Origin: Bacteroidales bacterium UBA5382
Lineage (GTDB): Bacteria > Bacteroidota > Bacteroidia > Bacteroidales > Dysgonomonadaceae
Direction: 5' to 3'
Assembly (NCBI GenBank): GCA_002409745.1
Contig: DHOU01000011.1
Coordinates: 62,001-126,000 of the forward strand
Length of the DNA stretch: 64,000 bases
Of the stretch, positions 35,579-44,017 are shown in pieces. Positions within the stretch are counted from its first letter, which is position 1, and every line of letters starts with the position of its first letter. The notes under the pieces were generated by a model. The model saw only the letters and a program-made list of their open reading frames with translations. It had not been told where the DNA came from and did no database searches. A program made the position numbers and the translations under genes.

Positions 35579-35796
35579 TTTTGACCGCTGTAGATTCTTT
35601 TTATATCTTCCCTAACGCCCTGCATTAATTCTTCTCGTGTTAAACTGTTTTTTATATCTTCATCCGTAATAAGCCGCTCTTTTACAACCAAATGTATCAG
35701 CTTTTTACCTCTCTTTACGACCACCGGTTCGGTTTCTGCCAAATCAAAATATTTCTTTTGTCGGGCTCTTAACTCCGAAGCACTAATGACTATCAT
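35575..35796 (-). CDS. Phd/YefM-like antitoxin without a functional toxin (TA module 3)
   Basis: The 73-residue protein (MIVISASELRARQKKYFDLA, VVVKRGKKLIHLVVKERLIT) is the closest paralogue of the antitoxin at 21415-21633. Its toxin partner is truncated to 24 residues. It keeps its palindromic operator (35820-35839). As an orphan it could neutralise the related toxins elsewhere in the window or regulate their promoters, since the operators share a core; this is inference. Confidence 0.8.
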   Translation of the reverse strand: MIVISASELRARQKKYFDLAETEPVVVKRGKKLIHLVVKERLITDEDIKNSLTREELMQGVREDIKRIYSGQK

Positions 35797-35819
35797 AATG
35801 ATTCTATTTTATTATTGAA

Positions 35820-35839
35820 TTGTACAAGATAATGTACAA
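35820..35839. promoter_or_regulatory. Putative TA operator, TTGTACA-N6-TGTACAA
   Basis: A perfect 7-bp inverted repeat lies 24 bases upstream of the antitoxin start at 35796. Its core GTAC-N8-GTAC (35822-35837) is the same as at 20180 and 21663. Confidence 0.7.
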
Positions 35840-35994
35840 AGATCCTCATTTTTTGGGAATAAAAACGAATGATTGTTTTGACGCCTCCCGTCCGTCTGAC
35901 GCGGGGTAGATTTTCCTGTGAACAATCCGCTCGTAAAAATGTTAAACAATCAGTTTATTTACTCACATTTATTTACTAAAAACTACATTTGAAA

Positions 35995-36330
35995 ATGGGA
36001 AAATTTGTAATCAGCAAAAGAAAGAACGGAGAGTTTCAATTCAATTTGAAAGCCGGAAACGGTCAAGTTATTCTATCCAGTGAAGGATACACGACCAAAG
36101 TCAATTGTATGAAAGGCGTCGAGTCGGTACGGAAAAACTCGCACGACGAAAGTTTGTATGAGAAAAAGACTTCCAGCAACGGAAAGTTTTTCTTCAACCT
36201 GAAAGCGAAAAACGGACAGATTGTTGGAAACAGCGAAATGTATGAGTCGGAATCTTCGCGCAATAACGGCATTCAGTCGGTGAAGAGCAATGCACCCGAT
36301 GCATCTCTCGATGATCAAACGCTTGAATAG
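35995..36330 (+). CDS. DUF1508 (YegP-like) two-repeat protein
   Basis: The 111-residue protein contains two copies of the DUF1508 motif: GKFVISKRKNGEFQFNLKAG, NGQVILSSEGYTTK and, from about residue 60, NGKFFFNLKAKNGQIVGNSE. Each repeat ends in a V(E/Q)SV(R/K)xN block. The family is small, cytoplasmic and of unknown molecular function, sometimes linked to stress. An in-frame TTG two codons upstream is possible, but the ATG at 35995 gives the usual N-terminus. Monocistronic. Confidence 0.9.
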   Translation: MGKFVISKRKNGEFQFNLKAGNGQVILSSEGYTTKVNCMKGVESVRKNSHDESLYEKKTSSNGKFFFNLKAKNGQIVGNSEMYESESSRNNGIQSVKSNAPDASLDDQTLE

Positions 36331-36425
36331 CTTTTTGGCAAAATGCGGAATAAAAAAAGATCGGATTATTATTGTTAAATATAATCCGATCTCCGGTTTT
36401 CATGCAATTTATTCAGGTAATACTG

Positions 36426-36496
36426 TTGTCCCACTAGGATTCGAACCTGGACTGGCTGAACCAAAATCAGATGTGCTGCCATTACACCATGGGACA
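36426..36496 (-). tRNA. tRNA-Gln (anticodon TTG)
   Basis: The 7-bp acceptor stem TGTCCCA/TGGGACA, D arm, anticodon loop with TTG in the block CTGATTTTGGTTCAG, and the T arm GTTCGAATC are all present. No CCA is encoded at the 3' end. Confidence 0.95.
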
Positions 36497-36637
36497 ATCC
36501 TTCTATGCTTCGTGAAAAGCAGTGCAAAAATAGAATAATAATTGTAATTGGCCAAATGTTGGCGGTACTTTTTTTGTTTTTCTTTTGCCGGGGGGCGCTT
36601 GGCGCGACACCCCCGGAAAATACGTTTCGCAATCCCG

Positions 36638-37930
36638 TTAATCGGCAATCAGCAAGAAATAGTTCTTTTTGCCGCGTTGCACAACGATATATTTGCCGGC
36701 GATCAGATGCGATTCGCCGATCGGTTCATCAAACGCGTTCACCTTTTCTTTATTGATGGTCACCCCTGCGCTCTGGATGGTTTTGCGCGCTTCGCCTTTC
36801 GAAGGGAATACCTCGGCCTCTTCCGTTAGCAAATCCACCGCTTTTATGCCGGCATGCAGTTTCTGCTTGTCGATGCGGAATTGCGGTACGCCTTCGAATA
36901 CTTGCAGGAATGTCTCTTCGTCGATGGCGTGTAATTGCTGCGAGGTGGCTTTTCCGAACAAAATTTCCGATGCGCTTACCGCCGCCTCGTAGTCGTCGCG
37001 CGAGTGTACCATCACGGTTATTTCCTCCGCGAGCCTTTTCTGTAGCGGGCGTAAGTGCGGGGCAGCCTGTTGTTCGGCCACGAGGGCTTCGATTTCATCC
37101 TTGCTGAGCGCGGTGAAGATTTTGATATATTTTTCGGCATCGCTGTCGCTCACATTCAACCAAAACTGATAAAATTTATAAGGCGATGTATAACGGCGGT
37201 CGAGCCAGACGTTTCCGCTCTCGGTTTTGCCGAATTTGCCCCCGTCGGCTTTGGTAATCAACGGGCAAACCAGTCCGAAAGCCTCTCCGCCTTCGATGCG
37301 CCGGATCAATTCCGCTCCGGTCGTAATATTTCCCCATTGGTCGGAACCGCCCATTTGCAGGCGGCAGTTCTTTTCCCGGTATAAATGTACGAAATCGTAT
37401 CCCTGGATTAATTGATAGGAGAATTCCGTAAACGACATTCCTTCGCTCGATTCGGCGCTCAGGCGTTTTTTGACGGAATCTTTCGCCATCATATAATTCA
37501 CGGTGATATGCTTCCCGATATCACGGATGAAATTCAGGAAAGAATAATCTTTCATCCAATCGTAGTTGTTGACTAAGACAGCCTTGTTGGGAATATTACT
37601 CTCGAAATCGAGGAATTTCGCCAATTGCGCTTTAATCGCTTCCTGATTGTGTCGCAGCGTTTCCTCATCGAGCAGTTTCCGCTCGGCCGATTTCATCGAC
37701 GGGTCGCCGATCATGCCGGTAGCTCCGCCCACCAATGCCATAGGCGTATGTCCGGCTCTTTGGAAATGTTTGAGTATCATCACACCCACTAAGTGTCCGA
37801 TATGCAACGAGTCCGCTGTGGGATCGATTCCTACGTATCCGGAAGTGCGCTCTTTTAATAACAGTTCTTCTGTTCCGGGCATAATATCTTGTATCATGCC
37901 TCTCCAACGGAGTTCTTCTACAAAATTCAT
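36638..37930 (-). CDS. tyrS: Tyrosyl-tRNA synthetase
   Basis: The 430-residue class I synthetase has the HIGH motif ([10 protein letters not shown]), the tyrosine-binding [34 protein letters not shown] followed by SDQWGNI, the KMSKS-equivalent [13 protein letters not shown], and a C-terminal S4-like RNA-binding domain (~355-430, [16 protein letters not shown]). It charges tRNA-Tyr in the cytoplasm. Length is standard for the TyrS1 type. It is followed by tRNA-Gln on the same strand. Confidence 0.98.
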   Translation of the reverse strand: MNFVEELRWRGMIQDIMPGTEELLLKERTSGYVGIDPTADSLHIGHLVGVMILKHFQRAGHTPMALVGGATGMIGDPSMKSAERKLLDEETLRHNQEAIKAQLAKFLDFESNIPNKAVLVNNYDWMKDYSFLNFIRDIGKHITVNYMMAKDSVKKRLSAESSEGMSFTEFSYQLIQGYDFVHLYREKNCRLQMGGSDQWGNITTGAELIRRIEGGEAFGLVCPLITKADGGKFGKTESGNVWLDRRYTSPYKFYQFWLNVSDSDAEKYIKIFTALSKDEIEALVAEQQAAPHLRPLQKRLAEEITVMVHSRDDYEAAVSASEILFGKATSQQLHAIDEETFLQVFEGVPQFRIDKQKLHAGIKAVDLLTEEAEVFPSKGEARKTIQSAGVTINKEKVNAFDEPIGESHLIAGKYIVVQRGKKNYFLLIAD

Positions 37931-37967
37931 AACGTCTTGTTTCTAAATTCTTTTAATAAAATGGATA

Positions 37968-37996
37968 CAAAGATACGACTTTCTTTTCGAAACAAA
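37968..37996 (-). promoter_or_regulatory. Putative tyrS promoter (TTTG-N17-TATCTTTG)
   Basis: On the minus strand TATCTTTG (37968-37975) follows TTTG (37993-37996) after 17 bases, close to the usual 19-21. The -7 box is 38 bases upstream of the tyrS ATG. Confidence 0.5.
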
Positions 37997-38057
37997 ACCA
38001 TCGTAAACATTCAATTCGGCAGAATTTCCCCCGCCTGACGTCTAACGGCTTTCCTCC

Positions 38058-38133
38058 GTTTGACGGGTAAAGCGGGGAGACCGCCGGTTTCTTATCCGTC
38101 AAACCGCCTGCCCGGAGCGGTTTGACGGTAAAC
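38058..38133. repeat. Inverted-repeat cluster around GTTTGACGG
   Basis: GTTTGACGGGTAA (38058-38070) is inverted as TTATCCGTCAAAC (38092-38104), and GGTTTGACGGTAAAC follows at 38119-38133. The region is G+C-rich and lies in the divergent gap between tyrS and the 6S-like RNA. It has no coding pattern. It could form a large hairpin; function unknown. Confidence 0.5.
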
Positions 38134-38179
38134 AGGGCATAATTCGAATGAAAAAGTCTGTTTTTACTCAAAAAAAGCA

Positions 38180-38187
38180 TACCTTTG
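38180..38187 (+). promoter_or_regulatory. -7 box (TACCTTTG) of the 6S-like RNA
   Basis: TACCTTTG is a perfect TAnnTTTG. Transcription would begin near 38194, about 30 bases before the long stem of the RNA. The -33 region is T-rich without a clear TTTG. Confidence 0.6.
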
Positions 38188-38193
38188 TTACGT

Positions 38194-38378
38194 TAAAAAA
38201 ACGGGAAGCGTTTTTGGTATTGTCCTTACTTGAAACCTCGACAGTTTCTCAACATCAAGGATGATAGCTATAAATGCTCCGCGCCTTCGTTGGCGTGGGG
38301 CTGTTGTCTATCATTTGGTGTGGGAAGTCGAGGTCCTCAAGTATGTGATATGGCAAACAGTTCTCACGCCTCTTTTTT
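38194..38378 (+). ncRNA. Structured small RNA, candidate 6S RNA
   Basis: No protein is encoded. TTACTTG (38226-38232) and ACCTCGAC (38235-38242) pair with CAAGTA (38338-38343) and GTCGAGGT (38327-38334), enclosing a wide unpaired region. An inner helix pairs GATGATAG with CTATCATT and is capped by a hairpin near GCGCCTTCGTTGGCG. A long rod with a central bubble and an upstream consensus promoter is the plan of 6S RNA, which binds RNA polymerase by mimicking an open promoter. T-runs follow at about 38372-38377. The ends are approximate and the family call is not proven. Confidence 0.6.
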
Positions 38379-38426
38379 GTATATTACCGGACTTGGGGAA
38401 CGGCTCGGAAATAAACATTTGTAACG

Positions 38427-38726
38427 ATGAATCACGATGAAAATGCATTCCGTCCGCGGCGGCAGCCGGAAGAGGCGAAAGACGACAGAATCTACTCCAC
38501 CACATGTCCTCATTGCGGAGCGGAAGTATATTATAAGCTTGAGGTGAAAGATGAAAAGAGACTTTATTGTTTGTCGTGCGGAAAGCAATTGCCTAATCCG
38601 CACTACGACCCGTCCGACCCGCGGCGCCGGCGGAGGCTCTTAAGCCAGGGCCTGGCGATAGCGCTCGTTATTGCGGTGTTTGCCGCCGCTGCCTGGTTCT
38701 TGTTGCGGTATACCTTTCCCGTCTGA
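38427..38726 (+). CDS. Small zinc-ribbon protein with one C-terminal membrane segment
   Basis: The 99-residue protein has a charged N-terminus, a zinc ribbon (TTCPHCGAEVYYKLE ... LYCLSCGKQLPNP, four cysteines), an arginine cluster (DPRRRRRLL) and a hydrophobic tail (GLAIALVIAVFAAAAWFLL). The arginines suggest the ribbon is cytoplasmic and the tail anchors it in the inner membrane. No specific function can be assigned. The gene lies 50 bases after the 6S-like RNA. Confidence 0.75.
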   Translation: MNHDENAFRPRRQPEEAKDDRIYSTTCPHCGAEVYYKLEVKDEKRLYCLSCGKQLPNPHYDPSDPRRRRRLLSQGLAIALVIAVFAAAAWFLLRYTFPV

Positions 38727-38747
38727 CGGCTTACTCCTTAAAAAAAA

Positions 38748-38778
38748 GGTGCATTCTCCGAAGAAAATGCACCCCTTG
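38748..38778. terminator. Bidirectional terminator between convergent genes
   Basis: GGTGCATTCTC pairs with GAAAATGCACC with one mismatch, flanked by an A-run upstream and an A-rich stretch downstream. It lies between the convergent zinc-ribbon gene and the TPR lipoprotein gene. Confidence 0.7.
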
Positions 38779-38810
38779 AAAAAAATTCAATTGTAAAAAA
38801 GAAGAATCGC

Positions 38811-40514
38811 TTATCGAGTCAAAGCGATAAATTCCTGATTGTTTCGGTACTTGGCAAACTCCAGGTCGTTTAATGCTTTAGAGGCGATCGTTCTGTCGAG
38901 CGCGATAGCCGTCCGTAAATTATCGACGACGACATTGAAGTTGTTGGTGCGCGAACCGATAATGGCTTGCAAGTATGCCGTGGTGGCATCGGGCGTTTGA
39001 TTGTTGTCGAGCGTCGACTTCGCTTGACTGTAGTTGCGTGTGAGCAGTTGCGCCAATGCTGCATTGTTCGACTTGGTATCTCCGAATGCCTCTACCGCCT
39101 GGTTGTAATTGCCTTCCATTAAATACAACAGTCCCATTGCCTCTTCGAGGCTGTTTGCACCCGAAGCGCTTCCCAGCAATTCTTTTGCCGTGTCTACATT
39201 GCCCGAGTTCAATGCCAGCAACGCCTGGTTTGCATTTACTTCCGGCGCCGAAGGAGCTACTTGTGCGGCTCGGTCGAACGACTGCTTGGCTTTGTTCCAT
39301 TCGCCGCGTTTGAAGAACAGCGTGCCCATATTGTTCCATCCCCGGTAATCTTGCGGGAAGTGAACGGTCACGTATTGATAGATCTTTTCTTTTTCAGCCA
39401 CGTTGTCGGTCAGGCTCGAAGCGTATAATAACTCTTCGACCGATAGTTTTTTCGGATCGTTTTTCCAGAAATCCCTGATTTCGTCATCCGATTTACCGAT
39501 GATTTCGATGTTGGCCGTAATGCGTGAGCGGCGCAGTTGCGGCAGGATGGTTTGCGCCAAGTCTTCGTAGATGAACGAAATATTTTTGATTTCCTTTTCA
39601 CGTGTTTCGGTGTCGGGATACATTTCCAGTACACGCAAAATCAATTCTTTGTCCTGTAAGTTCGACGCCTGTACCAGTTGGCGGAATCCTTCCCAGTCCT
39701 GTGCCGTGTAACGGGCGTTGATATCGGTGTTGATGGATTGTTTACGCAGTTCGTTTTCGAGATATTTCGAGGTGTTCTTTTCGCGTTGGGCCGCGAGCTT
39801 GTCGTTTAACTGAGCGCCGCCGTCGGGCGATGCATAGGCTGAGATTTCCACATCGACATTTTGTTTCGGGTCGTTAAAGGCTTCGCGCACGCGTTTTTTC
39901 CAAGCCGACATATCTTGTTTGTTCAATTCGCTTTGGCGCAGCTCGGCCTGTTGGATAACGAATAAGATATTGGCTTCCTGCGCTTGTTTGATAATGCGTT
40001 GGAATCCGTCGTCGGCGACCGAAGGCGTGGTGGTTGCAACGCTGGCCAGGGCGGAAGTGGCGATGACGCCATCGGCGACTTTCACGTCGGGCAACGACGA
40101 TTGTTTTTGTTTAATCCGTCCGTCGAACCGCAGGAATAGTTCCGACGATTGCATTTCCGGTTGATACGGAAATTTAAAGGTCATCGTAAAGTTTCCTCCC
40201 CGTTTGTGAGGAATGGTTATGCGGTTTCCCGACACATTCTCGCCCTGATAGCTGTAGGCAGTGCCGGTGGTTTCCCTGTTTCCGGCATATTTCAGTACGG
40301 GGGTGATGGTAACGGTGGCGTTTTTGTTGAACCATTTTTCGGGGAATGTCCCGTTGACGGTTACCGGAATTTCGTTTCCGACCGTTTCGAGCGGTGAGGG
40401 CGTGACGTTAAAATTGGATTGTGCCAAAGGCTTCAGCTTACTGCTGCACGAGGTGGCGAACAGTACTAACGAAGCCGCAAAAATTACGGAAAAAAAGTAC
40501 GATTTTCTCTTCAT
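38811..40514 (-). CDS. TPR-containing outer-membrane lipoprotein
   Basis: The 567-residue lipoprotein (VLFATSCSSKLKPL) has an N-terminal beta-rich part (~25-140), an OmpA-like fragment (~205-265, VDVEISAYASPDGGAQLNDK, where family members bind peptidoglycan), and TPR-like helices in the second half (~390-560, YRGWNNMGTLFFKRGEWNKA, NANQALLALNSGNVDTAKEL). Related lipoproteins are abundant in Bacteroidales outer membranes and vesicles. Likely a structural or assembly role at the envelope. Monocistronic, convergent with the gene before it. Confidence 0.8.
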   Translation of the reverse strand: MKRKSYFFSVIFAASLVLFATSCSSKLKPLAQSNFNVTPSPLETVGNEIPVTVNGTFPEKWFNKNATVTITPVLKYAGNRETTGTAYSYQGENVSGNRITIPHKRGGNFTMTFKFPYQPEMQSSELFLRFDGRIKQKQSSLPDVKVADGVIATSALASVATTTPSVADDGFQRIIKQAQEANILFVIQQAELRQSELNKQDMSAWKKRVREAFNDPKQNVDVEISAYASPDGGAQLNDKLAAQREKNTSKYLENELRKQSINTDINARYTAQDWEGFRQLVQASNLQDKELILRVLEMYPDTETREKEIKNISFIYEDLAQTILPQLRRSRITANIEIIGKSDDEIRDFWKNDPKKLSVEELLYASSLTDNVAEKEKIYQYVTVHFPQDYRGWNNMGTLFFKRGEWNKAKQSFDRAAQVAPSAPEVNANQALLALNSGNVDTAKELLGSASGANSLEEAMGLLYLMEGNYNQAVEAFGDTKSNNAALAQLLTRNYSQAKSTLDNNQTPDATTAYLQAIIGSRTNNFNVVVDNLRTAIALDRTIASKALNDLEFAKYRNNQEFIALTR

Positions 40515-40703
40515 GTTTATATATAATTACAGATTGTTATTATCTCCGATTTATTCCAATTGAATCAACTGCAAATTTACTTCTTTATACGATAATAACG
40601 ATGCCTTTTATCACCTTTATTTATTTTTTAGAAATACGCCGGCGAAACAGGAGTCCCTCCGTGTAACTTTGTGTCTTCTTCGTGTCCTCTGTGTAACCGT
40701 TTC

Positions 40704-41816
40704 TTACCGCACTTTAAATCCGAAATCATGCAATAATCGTGCGGTCGGTTCATCGACATTCACCACTTCGTAAGCGGCGTATTCCCTTCGCAGCGGATAA
40801 TGCGAGCGGAAATAGTAAAAGCGTTCGGGAGCGGCTTTCAGTTGTTGCGTTTCTTTTGCCGGGTCGTAGGTTCGGCGCATGGCTACGGCCAGCCGTTCTT
40901 CCACCGGCACATCCATAAGATTGATCTCCGGATCGGGCGGGGTGGGTAACGCGGAGAGCTGTATGGGGCTGATGCCGCAATGAAAGAATTCATTCACGTT
41001 TTCGAGCGACATGCGGGTGGCTGCCCATTTGCCGTCGGCCGAATAGCCGGCGATATGGGGGGTGGCGATATCCGACAAGCGCAGCAGGTCGCGGTCGATA
41101 TCCGGCTCGTTTTCCCAGCAATCGATCACCGTTCCGGCAATCTTGCCCGATTCAAGCGCGTGGACCAGCGCCCGGTTGTCGGCCACGGCTCCGCGGCATG
41201 AATTGATAATGAACGGCTTTTTGCCCGCATGATTCAGAAAGTTTTCGTCGACCAAATGATAGGTCGCATACGTGCCGGTTTTCGTTAAAGGGGTGTGTAA
41301 GGTGATGATATCCGCTTCCCGCCGGATGGTTTCGAGGCCGGTAAAGGCGCTGCTGCCTTCTTTCGCTTCGCGCGGCGGGTCATTGAGAAGAATGTGCATG
41401 CCCAGTTTCCGGCAGGCCGCTTCGACTTTCTTGCCTACGTTTCCCACACCTATGATGCCGATGGTTTTACGGCTCAGGTCGAAAGAGTGGGTGCGGGCGA
41501 GATGCAGCAACGAGGAAGTGACGTATTGCTCCACCGACGAAGCGTTGCATCCCGGGGCGGTACGCCAGGCGATGCCGTGCGAGTCGCAGTATTCCGTATC
41601 GATATGGTCGAAGCCGATCGTCGCGGAACAAATCAATTTCACCTTTGTCCCTTCCAGCAATTCCTTGCCGAAATGGGTGACCGTCCGTACGATGAGCGCG
41701 TCTTTGTCGCGGATGTTTTGTTTATCGAATAAGTTTCCCGGCAGATATTCCACCTGCCCGAACTGTTCGGCGAATCCGTTTAAATAAGGAATGTGAGCGT
41801 CTGCTAATAATTTCAT
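40704..41816 (-). CDS. pdxB: 4-phosphoerythronate dehydrogenase
   Basis: The 370-residue D-2-hydroxyacid dehydrogenase has the NAD-binding GIIGVGNVGKKVEAACRKLG, ICSATIGFDHIDTEYCDSHG, INSCRGAVADNRALVHALES and the catalytic His region DIATPHIAGYSADGKWAATR. The C-terminal dimerisation extension (~290-370) and AGYSADGK are typical of PdxB. It oxidises 4-phospho-D-erythronate in the DXP-independent pyridoxal phosphate pathway. Complete. No other pdx gene is in the window. Confidence 0.93.
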   Translation of the reverse strand: MKLLADAHIPYLNGFAEQFGQVEYLPGNLFDKQNIRDKDALIVRTVTHFGKELLEGTKVKLICSATIGFDHIDTEYCDSHGIAWRTAPGCNASSVEQYVTSSLLHLARTHSFDLSRKTIGIIGVGNVGKKVEAACRKLGMHILLNDPPREAKEGSSAFTGLETIRREADIITLHTPLTKTGTYATYHLVDENFLNHAGKKPFIINSCRGAVADNRALVHALESGKIAGTVIDCWENEPDIDRDLLRLSDIATPHIAGYSADGKWAATRMSLENVNEFFHCGISPIQLSALPTPPDPEINLMDVPVEERLAVAMRRTYDPAKETQQLKAAPERFYYFRSHYPLRREYAAYEVVNVDEPTARLLHDFGFKVR

Positions 41817-41857
41817 TCTATCTAATCAATCGTTTTTTTAAGCAATCGTATTCCGCC

Positions 41858-43063
41858 CTATCGTTTCGCATCTACAATGGAGGCGGCGACGGCATTCGCG
41901 ACCAACGACCGTAAGCGGACCGCTTCGCCTCCATCGTCGGGATGGGCGCGGTTGGTCAGGAGGATAACCGCTACATCGTTATCGGGATCGATCACCACCG
42001 AGGTGCCGGTATATCCGGTGTGTCCGTACGTGTTCGGCCCTAACAAGTCGCCGTTATTCGATGCGTAAGCCGTAAAGATGTCCCAGCCCGGTGTCCGGCC
42101 GAGCGAAGCTACATGACGTGGAACGGTGCGCATTGTTTTTACGCCCAACGGGCTGAGAATCCGCTTGCCGTTGTATTGCCCGCCGTTTTGTAAAGCGGCC
42201 GCCAGGATGGCTATGTCATCGGCATCCGAAAACAAGCCGGCATTGCCCGATATGCCCCCGTTCATCACCCGCGCCAGCGGATCGTGCACGATGCCCCGGA
42301 GCAATCCTCCTTGGGCGAGTTTTTCGGTGGGAGCTACGCGGCGGAAGGTTTCGCCTGCTGGGGTGAAGTCGGTATGTTTCATTCCCAATACCGTATAAAT
42401 ATTTTGTTTGGCAAAGTCGCGCAGATTCTTTTTACTGACCTTCTCAATGATTCGTTGAAGGGTGATATAATTCAGGCAACTGTATTGGAAGTCGGTTTGC
42501 GGCTCGAAGTCGCGCGGGCAGGTCGATATATAATCGATAAGGCCGTCGGGATTGGGGGAGCCGTATTTCTGTTGAAGCTCTGTGACCGGCGCGTAAGGCG
42601 GCAGTCCCGATGTGTGCGTGAGTAAGTCGATCACCCGGATATCTTTCTTTTTCCCGTCTTCCCCCACCCATGGTTGAAAGTCGGGGATGAAGTCATTCAC
42701 TTTGTCGAGAAAGCGGATTTCACCTTGTTCGACGAGTACCATGGCGGATAGCGCCGTCGCCAGAGGCTTGGTCAATGAAGCCAGGTCGAAAACGGTTGAC
42801 GTTTCCATTTTTAGGATAGACGGATAGACTTGTTTGTTTCCGTAAGCCTTCAGATAAGCCATTTTTCCGTTTCGGACGACAGCCAGTACGGCGCCGGGTA
42901 TTTGTTTTTCGGCAATCGCTTTTTCGATTACCCGGTCGGCATATACGAGTCGTCGCGAGTCCATACCCACTTCTTCAGGCGATACTTTAAGCAATGGCTG
43001 AGCACTTGCCGATAGAACGGTTCCTAAAAGAACACATCCTATTAAAAAATAAATTCTTTTCAT
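41858..43063 (-). CDS. Exported serine hydrolase of the beta-lactamase/EstB family
   Basis: The 401-residue protein has a signal peptide (GTVLSASAQ) and the class C beta-lactamase fold: nucleophile SLTK (FDLASLTKPLATALSAMVLV), IRVIDLLTHTSGLPPYAP, the Tyr motif YSCLNYITLQRIIEKV, and HTGYTGTSVVIDPDNDVAVI in place of KTG. Family members include esterases, DD-peptidases and amidases; the HTG box argues against a true beta-lactamase. Periplasmic. The gap to the downstream pgl gene is filled by two tandem-repeat arrays. Confidence 0.87.
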   Translation of the reverse strand: MKRIYFLIGCVLLGTVLSASAQPLLKVSPEEVGMDSRRLVYADRVIEKAIAEKQIPGAVLAVVRNGKMAYLKAYGNKQVYPSILKMETSTVFDLASLTKPLATALSAMVLVEQGEIRFLDKVNDFIPDFQPWVGEDGKKKDIRVIDLLTHTSGLPPYAPVTELQQKYGSPNPDGLIDYISTCPRDFEPQTDFQYSCLNYITLQRIIEKVSKKNLRDFAKQNIYTVLGMKHTDFTPAGETFRRVAPTEKLAQGGLLRGIVHDPLARVMNGGISGNAGLFSDADDIAILAAALQNGGQYNGKRILSPLGVKTMRTVPRHVASLGRTPGWDIFTAYASNNGDLLGPNTYGHTGYTGTSVVIDPDNDVAVILLTNRAHPDDGGEAVRLRSLVANAVAASIVDAKR

Positions 43064-43089
43064 GTTATTCTAATGATGTGCTGATTTCA

Positions 43090-43145
43090 AATTACAAATT
43101 ACAAATTACAAATGACGAATTACAAATGACAAATTATGAATTACT
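43090..43145. repeat. Heptamer array, 8 units (AATTACA type)
   Basis: Eight consecutive 7-bp units: AATTACA three times, AATGACG, AATTACA, AATGACA, AATTATG, AATTACT. The unit family is the one found at 22617-22693, 20 kb away. Confidence 0.9.
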
Positions 43146-43152
43146 TTGTCGG

Positions 43153-43255
43153 CTGATTAGCTGACGGCTCATTCCCTCATTTGCTCATTTCCTCATCTGC
43201 TAATTCGCTAATTTACTCATCTCCTCATCTGCTAATTCGCTAATTTGCTAATTAT
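43153..43255. repeat. Octamer array, about 13 units (CTCATTTG / CTAATTCG type)
   Basis: Units of 8 bp, one of 7 bp: CTGATTAG, CTGACGG, CTCATTCC, CTCATTTG, CTCATTTC, CTCATCTG, CTAATTCG, CTAATTTA, CTCATCTC, CTCATCTG, CTAATTCG, CTAATTTG, CTAATTAT. It abuts the stop codon of pgl at 43258. Confidence 0.9.
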
Positions 43256-43257
43256 TA

Positions 43258-43974
43258 TTATTTCCCCGCAGCTTTTTTATCTAAAAACCAAGTAAGCGTG
43301 CCGTGCGAAGGATTAACCCTCGCAGCTGGATAGCGGTTGGTATTGCGATGCCGGGGTGCCGTTATTTCCCTTACTTTATCGGCCTTTGCTTCGCCGGTAA
43401 CCAGGAAAGCCACATGCCGGGCATTGTTGATCACTCTTCCGGACAAGCTGATTCTTTTTTGTCCGCTGTCGGGATGCGTGCCGACCACACACACATGGCC
43501 GTTATCCCACAAATCGATTTCATGCGGAAATATCGATGCCGTATGACCGTCATCGCCCATGCCGAGCATCACGATATCAAAAGCCGGCATGCCCTCGATA
43601 CTATCCGTCGCGCGCGAGATGATTTCCCCGTAGCGATTTGCTTCCGATGTGGGATCGTCTTCCCCGTGAATATGGAAGATTTGTTTTTCGGACACGGGTA
43701 TGAAATCGAACAGATTCTCCCGGGCCATTCTGTAATTGCTTTGCTCGTCGGTAGGTCCCACACAACGTTCGTCTCCCCAAAAGAAGCGGATTTTTCCCCA
43801 TTCGATATCATCGCGATGCTCTTCCGCCCAATACCGGAACAACGATTTAGGCGTAGAACCGCCCGATAACGCCAATGTAACCACCTCTTTTTGTGCGAGG
43901 ATTTCCTTCAGCCATTCGGTAAAAGCGTTATTCAACGCTTCGATGTCTTCAAATATTTTTATTTCTGTTTCCAT
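43258..43974 (-). CDS. pgl: 6-phosphogluconolactonase
   Basis: The 238-residue protein of the SOL/DevB type shows VTLALSGGSTPKSLFRYWAE, IRFFWGDERCVGPTDEQSNY, IFHIHGEDDPTSEANRYGEI, FDIVMLGMGDDGHTASIFPH and ARHVAFLVTGEAKADKV. It hydrolyses 6-phosphogluconolactone, the second step of the oxidative pentose phosphate pathway. It lies directly downstream of zwf, separated only by five heptamers, so both steps are co-expressed. No gnd gene is in the window. Confidence 0.95.
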   Translation of the reverse strand: METEIKIFEDIEALNNAFTEWLKEILAQKEVVTLALSGGSTPKSLFRYWAEEHRDDIEWGKIRFFWGDERCVGPTDEQSNYRMARENLFDFIPVSEKQIFHIHGEDDPTSEANRYGEIISRATDSIEGMPAFDIVMLGMGDDGHTASIFPHEIDLWDNGHVCVVGTHPDSGQKRISLSGRVINNARHVAFLVTGEAKADKVREITAPRHRNTNRYPAARVNPSHGTLTWFLDKKAAGK

Positions 43975-43978
43975 TTTC

Positions 43979-44013
43979 TAATCTCCAATCTCTAATCTCT
44001 AACCTCCAATCTC
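43979..44013. repeat. Heptamer array, 5 units (CAATCTC type)
   Basis: Five consecutive 7-bp units: TAATCTC, CAATCTC, TAATCTC, TAACCTC, CAATCTC. They fill the gap between pgl and zwf and are the same unit family as at 24942-25004. Confidence 0.88.
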
Positions 44014-44017
44014 CATT

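Noticed and set aside
37953..38180. 75-codon minus-strand frame between tyrS and the 6S-like RNA
   Set aside because: It covers the inverted-repeat cluster and tyrS promoter; composition is not protein-like.
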